Shown: one piece after another, positions 1-5,841 of the stretch
How the letters are laid out: each line of letters opens with the position of its first letter
Position numbering within the stretch: position 1 is the first letter of the stretch
From: DBFJGL01 sp048394785
GTDB taxonomy: Bacteria > Bacillota > Clostridia > Christensenellales > CAG-917
Assembly (NCBI GenBank): GCA_048394785.1
Contig: DBFJGL010000048.1
Coordinates: 1-10,139 of the forward strand
Length of the DNA: 10,139 bases
Direction of reading: 5' to 3'
Program-made: the position numbers and the translations under genes
Notes under the pieces: generated by a model
What the model saw: the letters and a program-made list of their open reading frames with translations, nothing else
Database searches by the model: none
What the model was told of the DNA's origin: nothing

Positions 1-63
1 ATCATATATCACAACAGTCGTCATCAACAAATATTTCGACGATAGGATTTCTCTGTTTAACAA
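1..63 (-). CDS. possible 5' end of a gene leaving the left edge (partial)
   Basis: On the minus strand a frame stays open from about position 68 to the window edge. From the TTG at 63 it reads 21 codons ending in MTTVVIYD, which looks like a first beta-strand of a cytoplasmic protein. Candidate starts are the TTG at 63, preceded by a GGGGG run about 6 bases upstream, and the ATG at 24, which has no good Shine-Dalgarno. A much better site, GGAGAGG plus ATG at 92, lies upstream in a different frame and gives only an 11-residue peptide ending in TAA. The product is not recognisable from so few residues. That this is coding at all is an inference from the open frame and the protein-like ending. 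Confidence 0.3.
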   Translation of the reverse strand, partial: MLNREILSSKYLLMTTVVIYD

Positions 64-89
64 AGTTTACCCCCGACGCTGTTTAACAA
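53..89. repeat. 11-bp direct repeat, 26-bp period
   Basis: CTGTTTAACAA occurs exactly at 53-63 and again at 79-89, so the repeat period is 26 bp. On the minus strand each copy reads TTG TTA AAC AG. The upstream copy directly follows an ATG (90-92) with a strong Shine-Dalgarno (GGAGAGG, spacing 5). The downstream copy lies in the frame that stays open to the window edge. The two copies are therefore out of frame with each other by a 26-bp unit. Confidence 0.6.
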
Positions 90-112
90 CATTTCAACCT
101 CTCCAAAATACT

Positions 113-143
113 TAATATAAAAAGGCGTCCCCATCGGGACGCC
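113..143 (-). terminator. Rho-independent terminator of the exonuclease gene
   Basis: Positions 124-131 pair perfectly with 136-143 (8 bp, GGCGTCCC with GGGACGCC) around a 4-base loop. On the minus strand the stem is followed by TTTTTATATTA. It begins about 30 bases after the stop codon of the minus-strand exonuclease gene. It also separates that gene from whatever starts to its left. Confidence 0.85.
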
Positions 144-173
144 GTCAGTTTGCATTGTCGGAAGCGTTGTTTG

Positions 174-1337
174 TCAACGCAGTCTTTCTTTTATATCCGT
201 TATTAGCCTGTTGCTTTTGGGATTGCTTTTGACATTTTTTGAGCCGTAATTTTTCTTTGCCGAATTATTGTCCGACGAGCGGTTATTTGCAGACCTGTTG
301 CGGGCTGATTTTTCCTGCGCCCTGTTCTTGCTGTCTATAACTTCCTTAACGCTCGTTTTCAACCGCCTTTTTTCGGCATAGTACTCGCGAGATGATGCAA
401 GCGGCTTAAAATCGACGTCTTCGAGCTTGGGCATAGGAATGTCGCACTCCGATATTCCGAGCAAGCCGGCATACTCCGCGACGGTCAGAACCTTTACCCT
501 GCGCGCTCTGCCCTCTCTCGGCTTATACAACTTCACTCTTTCGCCGTCCGCGCGCACCACTATGTCTGCGTTTTGCATAAGCTCGGTATATCTGCCTCCC
601 CTCTTTTCGGTTTCGGCGACAAGCCCGAATATCCTCTCTATGCAATCGTTATCCAGCTTTTTGGTGAAATATACTCTTTTGTCCGAAACGCCGTTGCGCT
701 TTTCCTCAACGGGGAAAACGCTTACGCGCATAAGCTCTTTATACAGCCTCTTATAACCGTAAGATTTGCCGTACGCGTTAAAGCCTCTCGCGCTTTTATA
801 CCGCTCTCCGAATTGTTCGGGCTTTAACCCGACCTCGCGGCTCAGCTTCTTTGCGACCTGCATCGTCAGATACGCGTCTTCGTCGCTGCGGTGCAAATTG
901 GACACCGTCAGGTCAAGCGAGGCTGCGATTTTTTCAAGCGCGACGTTCGACTTTTCGCCTCTTATCAACCTGTACAATTCCTGTGTGTCGAGATACTCGA
1001 AGTCAATAAACGGAAGATTGTAGCGTTCGCAGGCGATATTGAGAAAATTTGCGTCGTTCTCTGTGGCGTGTCCTATCGGCAATGTGTCGGCGGCGCATAT
1101 TAACGACTTGATTTTTTTGTAGAAATGAGTAAATTCCTTTTGTTTGTAAAATTCGATTTCGGGATAACCGAGTTCGATTTGCGGCGTTCCTCTGCGCCCC
1201 AGACGAAAAGGCTTTTGCGGATTTATTAAAACGTCCTCTTTTTCCAACACGGAAAAGTCGGCGGCGCAAAGCACGTACCCGAAAGAGCACGCGTGGTTAC
1301 CGTCGCAGCATTCCATATCGAAAAACAGATATTTCAT
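174..1337 (-). CDS. DEDDh-family 3'-5' exonuclease with C-terminal BRCT-like domain
   Basis: This 387-residue protein is predicted to be a cytoplasmic 3'-5' exonuclease of the DnaQ / RNase T superfamily, removing nucleotides from DNA or RNA 3' ends with two metal ions. The DEDDh residues are visible: D7 and E9 in FFDMEC, D95 in HATENDANFL, and H149 with D154 in HRSDED (the HxxxxD form). Residues about 218-294 look like a BRCT domain: a strand RVYFTKK, a helix, a GG turn (GGRYTELMQNADIVV), then VKVLTVAEYAGLL. From about 325 the tail is Lys/Arg/Asn/Ser-rich and probably disordered, possibly nucleic-acid binding. The ATG at 1337 is preferred because it sits just before the first strand (KYLFFD); the TTG at 1388 would add 17 polar residues. 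A GGGAT lies close upstream of the ATG. The gene is monocistronic, divergent from the beta-mannosidase and closed by the 113-143 terminator. Nuclease family assignment is confident; the BRCT call rests on pattern only, and the substrate is unknown. Confidence 0.85.
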   Translation of the reverse strand: MKYLFFDMECCDGNHACSFGYVLCAADFSVLEKEDVLINPQKPFRLGRRGTPQIELGYPEIEFYKQKEFTHFYKKIKSLICAADTLPIGHATENDANFLNIACERYNLPFIDFEYLDTQELYRLIRGEKSNVALEKIAASLDLTVSNLHRSDEDAYLTMQVAKKLSREVGLKPEQFGERYKSARGFNAYGKSYGYKRLYKELMRVSVFPVEEKRNGVSDKRVYFTKKLDNDCIERIFGLVAETEKRGGRYTELMQNADIVVRADGERVKLYKPREGRARRVKVLTVAEYAGLLGISECDIPMPKLEDVDFKPLASSREYYAEKRRLKTSVKEVIDSKNRAQEKSARNRSANNRSSDNNSAKKNYGSKNVKSNPKSNRLITDIKERLR

Positions 1338-1403
1338 ATTATCCCGATTATCCTCAACTCTTTTGTTTATCGACTTTGATTTATGCAATCAGCCTTGACT
1401 ATC

Positions 1404-1431
1404 ATAATACAATCGGACGGAATGCGCAAAC
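1404..1431 (-). promoter_or_regulatory. possible promoter of the exonuclease gene
   Basis: On the minus strand TATTAT (1404-1409) resembles a -10 box about 70 bases upstream of the ATG at 1337. No convincing -35 box stands at 16-18 bp; the nearest T-rich hexamers, around 1425-1431, match poorly. This is the best minus-strand candidate in the divergent region. Confidence 0.3.
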
Positions 1432-1459
1432 GATTTAGTCCATTTGCAACTGTTCCGTA

Positions 1460-1488
1460 TTGCGAAAACGCTATAAGCGTTGTATAAT
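1460..1488 (+). promoter_or_regulatory. sigma-A-type promoter of the beta-mannosidase gene
   Basis: A -35 box TTGCGA (1460-1465) and a consensus -10 box TATAAT (1483-1488) are separated by exactly 17 bp. Transcription should start near 1495, about 40 bases before the ATG at 1534. The spacer is filled by an inverted repeat, which suggests repression at this promoter. Confidence 0.75.
1463..1481 (+). promoter_or_regulatory. candidate operator (cre-like or LacI-type) in the promoter spacer
   Basis: AACGCT ATA AGCGTT is a perfect 6+3+6 inverted repeat at 1467-1481, lying between the -35 and -10 boxes. The 14 bases at 1463-1476 match the CcpA cre consensus TGWAANCGNTNWCA at 12 of 14 positions. 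A protein bound here would block RNA polymerase, fitting catabolite repression or a local LacI-family repressor of a sugar gene. No regulator gene is visible in the window. The palindrome is seen directly; its function is inferred. Confidence 0.4.
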
Positions 1489-1533
1489 CCGTTTATAAAG
1501 CAAACAGCGTATAAAAGGATGTAAAGGCAGAAA

Positions 1534-4119
1534 ATGAAATCTATTCTTAACGAGGGTTGGAGAGTAAAATACACGGGCGGCGAGGAATACGTTGCAGACG
1601 TTCCGGCGTCAAATCTCGGCGTTTTGATTGATAACGGGATTATGCCCCACCCTTATTACGGATTAAACGAAAAAGAGTTTGAAATTTACGCGGAAAAAGA
1701 TTGGATTTTTACAAAACGTTTCGATTACGCCGCGAACGGAAACCGACTTAGCGCCGCAAAAGAACGACTCGAACTTGTGTTTTCCCGATTGGACACCGTA
1801 TGCGACGTATACGTGAACGACGTCCCCGTTCTGCACGCCGAAAACTGCCACGTCGCATATCGCGTCGACGTCACCGAAATTATAACCAACGGCGCAAACT
1901 CAATCGAAATCCGCTTCCGCTCCCCCGTAAGTTACGTTATCGATAAACAAAAGAAATTGCGAGTTCCGATAAATTCCAACGGACTCACGGGCGCGGCTCA
2001 CATACGCAAACCGCAATGCCACTTCGGTTGGGATTGGGGACCGAACCTGCCCGTGTGCGGCATTCTCGGCGACGTTTATCTTGAAAGCTTTTCGGCACGC
2101 ATAGAAGATTTGTATGCAAATCAACGACACCTCGCCGACTGCGTAAAACTAAACGTCGAATGTTCCGCGATATATGCAACGGACGAATGCTCAAATATTG
2201 AAATGCAACTGCTGTCGCCGTCGGGAGAGATTTTGCAAACGAAGCTGTTTGACATAAATGATATTTTACATTGCGACTTTATCGTAAAAAACCCCGAATT
2301 ATGGTGGACTCGCGAACTGTCGGGCAAAGACGAACAACCTTTGTATACCATAGAAGCAACCCTGCTCAATAAAAACGGCGAACGACTTGACCGAAGACGC
2401 ATAAAGATAGGATTGCGCACTTTACGTCTGAACCGCGATTTTGACTCGGAAGGACAAAACTTCGTTTTCGAGCTGAACGGCGTAAAGCTGTTTGCAAAGG
2501 GCGCAAGCGTAATTCCGCCCGACGGCATACCCGACAACGTAAACGACGTCACAATGCGACGCATTGTCGACGACGCGCTGTTTGCCAACTTCAATATGCT
2601 GCGCATATGGGGAGGAGGCTACTACGGCGACGACGCGCTGTTTGACGAATGCGACAGGAGAGGGCTGTTAATATGGCAGGATTTTATGTTTGCCTGTCAG
2701 GCTTATCCCTTTTTTACTTCCGACTTTGAAGACAACGTGACCGACGAAGTCAAACGCGTCGTAAAGAGGCTGAGAAATCACCCGTCGCTTGCGTTGTGGT
2801 GCGGAAATAACGAAATTGAACAGATGTCGAACCTTTGGCGGACGAAAACCAAATTCATACGCTCCGCAAAGCGGTTTTTCTATGAAACCGTTCCCGAAAT
2901 CGTCAAAAATATGTGCGACACGTCCTATATCCCGTCCTCTCCCATAGGGATAGATTATCTCAAAGGCATAAACGCCGACAATACAGGCGACACTCATCTT
3001 TGGGCGGTATGGCACGGGCTGAAACCGTCGTCGTATTTCCACACTCGCCGCACCCGTTTTTGCAGCGAATTCGGGTTTGAAAGTATGCCCGATTATAAAA
3101 CTATGCTGTCGTTTGCGGATAAATCTGATTTGAATATGCGCTCCGCCGCGTTCAACTCCCATCAAAAATGCAAAAACGGCAATCAGAAGACGCTGTTTTA
3201 CGTATCGTCGCGCTTTCGCATTCCCAAGCGGTTTGACGAACTTGCATATCTGTCGCAGCTGTGTCAGTCCGAATGCATTGCGGACGCGGTGGGTAATTGG
3301 CGCAAAAACAAGGGTACGACAAACGGAGCGTTGTATTGGCAGTTTAACGACTGCTGGCCGACGTGCTCCTGGTCGGGAATAGATTATTACGGAAACTACA
3401 AAGCGTTGCACTATGCCGCAAAACACTTTTTCGCGCCCGTCGCGCTATATTCCGACTGCGTAAAAAAGTGCGGTAAAACAGTCCTGGAAGTATCGGTATT
3501 AAACGACTCGTCTGCCGCAATAAACGGCATACTCGAACTCTGCGTTAAAAATTTCGACGGCAAAGTATTATTAAAGAAAGTATTCGAGCAGGAGTTTACA
3601 GCGCAAAAAAGCACGACCGTGCAGGCGTTTGTTATGAACGAAATCAAACGCGCCGCCGATTTGAAAAACTGCTATTTGTCGGCGATATTGACCGTTGACG
3701 GGATAAAAACGGCAACTTTAACATCGCTTTTTGAAAACGAGAAGAATACCGATTTGAAAAATTGCAAACCGAACGCAGACGTAAAAATAAAAGACGGCAC
3801 CGCATATATAACGCTCAATGCTCCGCATTTTCTGCGCAAAGTCCGCATTTCGTCTGCGCTTTGCAGTGCACGTTTCTCGGATAATTTCACAGACTTGGAG
3901 CCAAACGTCCCGTTGACCGTGGAACAGTACGTAGGAACAGAGGTAAGCGAAGAAGAATACGCACGGTCGCTCTCTTTTATGTCGGTAACCGACGTAAAAG
4001 ATAATCGTTCAAAAGCATACGGGCTGTTCTGCCGCGCAAAGCTGTTTTTACGCCCGATGGTTTTCGGGCAATGGTTCTATTACGGCATCGAACCTAAAAG
4101 AACAAAACTTAAAAAATAA
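1534..4119 (+). CDS. beta-mannosidase, glycoside hydrolase family 2
   Basis: This 861-residue enzyme is predicted to remove terminal beta-linked mannose from the non-reducing ends of manno-oligosaccharides or N-glycan core fragments, with retention of configuration. The order of a GH2 mannosidase is complete. A sugar-binding sandwich domain spans about 1-190 (with GWDWGP at 165-170), an Ig-like domain about 190-300, and a TIM barrel about 305-635. Barrel motifs include MLRIWGGGYY and LLIWQDFMFACQAYP. The acid/base is E427 in GNNE, the nucleophile is E512 in SEFGF, and YWQFNDCWP follows at 601-609. C-terminal Ig-like parts include FSDNFTDLEP at 781-790. No signal peptide is seen, so it should act in the cytoplasm on imported sugars. 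The start has AAAGG six bases upstream. Odd: after about residue 821, where I expect the family to end, there is a tail of about 40 basic and aromatic residues. The gene stands alone with its own promoter and terminator; no mannan transporter or other glycosidase is nearby. Confidence 0.95.
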   Translation: MKSILNEGWRVKYTGGEEYVADVPASNLGVLIDNGIMPHPYYGLNEKEFEIYAEKDWIFTKRFDYAANGNRLSAAKERLELVFSRLDTVCDVYVNDVPVLHAENCHVAYRVDVTEIITNGANSIEIRFRSPVSYVIDKQKKLRVPINSNGLTGAAHIRKPQCHFGWDWGPNLPVCGILGDVYLESFSARIEDLYANQRHLADCVKLNVECSAIYATDECSNIEMQLLSPSGEILQTKLFDINDILHCDFIVKNPELWWTRELSGKDEQPLYTIEATLLNKNGERLDRRRIKIGLRTLRLNRDFDSEGQNFVFELNGVKLFAKGASVIPPDGIPDNVNDVTMRRIVDDALFANFNMLRIWGGGYYGDDALFDECDRRGLLIWQDFMFACQAYPFFTSDFEDNVTDEVKRVVKRLRNHPSLALWCGNNEIEQMSNLWRTKTKFIRSAKRFFYETVPEIVKNMCDTSYIPSSPIGIDYLKGINADNTGDTHLWAVWHGLKPSSYFHTRRTRFCSEFGFESMPDYKTMLSFADKSDLNMRSAAFNSHQKCKNGNQKTLFYVSSRFRIPKRFDELAYLSQLCQSECIADAVGNWRKNKGTTNGALYWQFNDCWPTCSWSGIDYYGNYKALHYAAKHFFAPVALYSDCVKKCGKTVLEVSVLNDSSAAINGILELCVKNFDGKVLLKKVFEQEFTAQKSTTVQAFVMNEIKRAADLKNCYLSAILTVDGIKTATLTSLFENEKNTDLKNCKPNADVKIKDGTAYITLNAPHFLRKVRISSALCSARFSDNFTDLEPNVPLTVEQYVGTEVSEEEYARSLSFMSVTDVKDNRSKAYGLFCRAKLFLRPMVFGQWFYYGIEPKRTKLKK

Positions 4120-4125
4120 CATAGC

Positions 4126-4150
4126 GAAAATCAGCGGTCGGCAGATTTTC
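4126..4150. repeat. inverted repeat after the beta-mannosidase stop
   Basis: GAAAATC at 4126-4132 pairs with GATTTTC at 4144-4150 around an 11-base interior that can add two GC pairs. It starts 7 bases after the stop codon and lacks a T-tract, so it is not itself a terminator. It may form an extra 3' hairpin ahead of the real terminator. Confidence 0.3.
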
Positions 4151-4174
4151 CCGAATGCTCTCAACAGACACGTT

Positions 4175-4212
4175 CAATTAAAAAAGCGTCCCGACGGACG
4201 CTTTTTTAATTG
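4175..4212. terminator. bidirectional Rho-independent terminator between convergent genes
   Basis: The segment is a perfect inverted repeat: 17 bp on each side of a CGAC loop at 4192-4195. The core stem is GCGTCC with GGACGC, flanked by six A on the left and six T on the right. It therefore presents a T-tract in both directions. It lies 56 bases after the beta-mannosidase stop and about 100 bases beyond the glyQS stop, so it can end both transcripts. The stretch 4213-4310 between it and glyQS holds no gene that I can see. Confidence 0.9.
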
Positions 4213-4310
4213 ATTGTGTTCTCTGAACGGCAGGCTTATGCGCAAATCATATCAATCGCAAAATTTATGAAATCGCATTTTAACGAAGTTCGATTTTGCT
4301 GCCGTTATTG

Positions 4311-5696
4311 TCAGTATGCAAACTGCTCGTCGAAGTATTCTTTGAGCTTGTCGACTGCAATGCGTATCTGCGCCATAGTGTCGCGCTCGCGCACGGTGAC
4401 GGTGCCGTCGTCCAACGTATCGAAGTCCACCGTTATGCAATACGGAGTGCCGATTTCATCCTGTCTGCGATAGCGTTTGCCGATAGAACCGCTGCCGTCG
4501 AAATCACAGGCGTATTTTTTTGAAAGCGCGGAGAAAATCTCGTCGGCTTTTTCGTTGAGTTGTTTTTGGAGGGGCAACACCGCGATTTTAACGGGAGCAA
4601 GCGCGTGATGCAGATGCAACACTACTCTCGTATCGTTTTCGCCGACGGTTTCCTCGTCGTAAGCGTTGCAAAGGAATGCGAGCAACACCCTGTCAACGCC
4701 GAGCGACGGCTCGATGACGTAAGGCACATAACGATTGTTTGTGACGGGGTCGATATAAGTCATATCCTTGCCGCTTGCGTTTGCGTGCTGAGTGAGGTCG
4801 TAATCCGTGCGGTCCGCGACTCCCCACAGCTCGCCCCAGCCGAACGGGAACAGGAACTCGAAATCGGTGGTTGCTTTAGAATAAAAACAGAGTTCGTCCT
4901 TATCGTGGTCGCGCAGTTTGAGGTTTTCGTCCTTTATGCCCAAGCCGAGCAGCCACTGATGGCAGAAGTTTTTCCAATAATCGAACCATTCGAGGTCGGT
5001 GCCGGGCTCGCAGAAAAATTCAAGCTCCATCTGTTCGAACTCGCGCACGCGGAAAATGAAGTTGCCGGGCGTAATTTCATTGCGGAAAGATTTGCCTATT
5101 TGACCTATTCCGAACGGTATTTTTTTGCGCGTGGTACGCTGAACATTCTTGAAGTTCACAAATATGCCCTGCGCGGTTTCAGGTCTGAGATAAATGGTGT
5201 TCGCACTGTCCTCCGTCACTCCCTGGAAGGTCTTGAACATCAGGTTAAACTTGCGGATAGAAGTAAATTCGCTTCTTCCGCACACGGGACATACTATACC
5301 CTTTTCCGCGATGTACGCCTCCATCTGCGCGTCCGTCCAGCCCGATATATTCTCCTCGACGCCCTTCTTTTTCATATAATCTTCAATGAGATTGTCTGCG
5401 CGATGGCGCGCTTTGCACCCTTTGCAGTCCATAAGAGGGTCGGAAAAACCGCCGAGGTGACCGCTTGCCTGCCAGACTTGCGGGTTCATAAGAATGGCGC
5501 AGTCCACGCCTACGTTATACGGACTTTCGGTGACAAACTTTTTCCACCAAGCCGCCTTGATGTTGTTTTTGAGCGCGACGCCCAGAGGACCGTAATCCCA
5601 AGTATTGGCAAGACCGCCGTAAATTTCGCTGCCGGGGAAAACAAAGCCGCGGTTTTTCGCAAGTGCAACAAGTTTGTCCATCGTGAGTTTAGCCAT
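4311..5696 (-). CDS. glyQS: glycyl-tRNA synthetase, single-chain dimeric type
   Basis: This 461-residue class II enzyme charges tRNA-Gly with glycine using ATP, in the cytoplasm, as a homodimer. The N-terminal GSEIYGGLANTWDYGPLG is characteristic. Motif 1 lies around 70-85 (MNPQVWQASGHLGGF). A zinc-binding insertion has C91/C94 and C136/C139. Motif 2 starts at FRNEITPGNF (204-213) and continues to MELEFF. Motif 3 is EPSLGVDRVLLAF (329-341). The C-terminal anticodon-binding domain begins near LAPVKIAVLPLQKQ (366-379). Length is normal for the alpha2 type, not the separate alpha and beta chains. The ATG at 5696 is preferred because GAGAGGTG stands 3 bases before it at 5700-5707; an in-frame GTG at 5702 lies inside that ribosome-binding site. 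It is transcribed alone from 5740-5768, with a leader of only about 37 bases, so no T-box riboswitch can fit, although T-boxes often control this gene in Bacillota. Confidence 0.97.
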   Translation of the reverse strand: MAKLTMDKLVALAKNRGFVFPGSEIYGGLANTWDYGPLGVALKNNIKAAWWKKFVTESPYNVGVDCAILMNPQVWQASGHLGGFSDPLMDCKGCKARHRADNLIEDYMKKKGVEENISGWTDAQMEAYIAEKGIVCPVCGRSEFTSIRKFNLMFKTFQGVTEDSANTIYLRPETAQGIFVNFKNVQRTTRKKIPFGIGQIGKSFRNEITPGNFIFRVREFEQMELEFFCEPGTDLEWFDYWKNFCHQWLLGLGIKDENLKLRDHDKDELCFYSKATTDFEFLFPFGWGELWGVADRTDYDLTQHANASGKDMTYIDPVTNNRYVPYVIEPSLGVDRVLLAFLCNAYDEETVGENDTRVVLHLHHALAPVKIAVLPLQKQLNEKADEIFSALSKKYACDFDGSGSIGKRYRRQDEIGTPYCITVDFDTLDDGTVTVRERDTMAQIRIAVDKLKEYFDEQFAY

Positions 5697-5709
5697 AAAC
5701 ACCTCTCGA

Positions 5710-5726
5710 AACGTATTTTATACGTT
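5710..5726 (-). promoter_or_regulatory. 7-bp hairpin or palindrome in the glyQS leader
   Basis: AACGTAT (5710-5716) and ATACGTT (5720-5726) form a perfect inverted repeat with a 3-base loop. In the glyQS mRNA it lies in the short leader, ending 2 bases before the GAGAGGTG Shine-Dalgarno. It could be a stability hairpin, a translation-affecting structure or a DNA operator overlapping the early transcribed region. The repeat is seen directly; the role is inferred. Confidence 0.35.
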
Positions 5727-5739
5727 AGATATATTAAGA

Positions 5740-5768
5740 ATAATAAGTAAATAAACGCGCAAAGTCAA
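5740..5768 (-). promoter_or_regulatory. glyQS: sigma-A-type promoter of glyQS
   Basis: On the minus strand TTGACT (5763-5768) and TATTAT (5740-5745) are separated by 17 bp, a near-consensus housekeeping promoter. The start point should be near 5733, leaving about 37 bases before the ATG at 5696. It lies between the ABC operon hairpin and glyQS, so glyQS is transcribed independently of that operon. Confidence 0.8.
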
Positions 5769-5785
5769 GCGTTTGGACATCAAGA

Positions 5786-5810
5786 AAGGACAGCCCTTGA
5801 AGCTGTCCTT
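5786..5810 (-). terminator. probable terminator of the marR-ABC operon
   Basis: AAGGACAGC (5786-5794) pairs with GCTGTCCTT (5802-5810) in a perfect 9-bp stem with a 7-base loop, about 30 bases after the last ABC gene's stop. On the minus strand it is followed by only a short, interrupted T-tract (TCTTG), so termination may be incomplete. A smaller 6-bp hairpin (ATATGC with GCATAT, 5814-5830) sits just before it. Leakage would read into glyQS, which lies in the same direction. Confidence 0.6.
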
Positions 5811-5841
5811 CCGATATGCAAGAAGCATATGCCGCCGTCGG

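Noticed and set aside
1338..1388. TTG start adding 17 residues to the exonuclease
   Set aside because: The added residues are polar and precede the first core strand. The ATG at 1337 fits the domain start better. An AAGG before the TTG means it cannot be fully excluded.
2668..3426. Minus-strand open frame of 252 codons inside the beta-mannosidase
   Set aside because: Antisense to the catalytic barrel, including both catalytic Glu codons; low-complexity translation without domain signs.
4213..4310. Possible structured RNA or small gene between the terminator and glyQS
   Set aside because: Only loose AT-rich inverted repeats (for example GCAAAAT at 4258 with ATTTTGC near 4292) are seen; there is no T-tract, no ribosome-binding site with a credible frame, and no tRNA-like fold.
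4560..5750. Plus-strand open frame of 396 codons opposite glyQS
   Set aside because: It is fully antisense to a complete glycyl-tRNA synthetase, has no domain pattern and no plausible operon context. Treated as a shadow frame.
5697..5840. T-box riboswitch upstream of glyQS
   Set aside because: The space between the promoter and the start codon is far too short, and no T-box core or specifier hairpin is visible.
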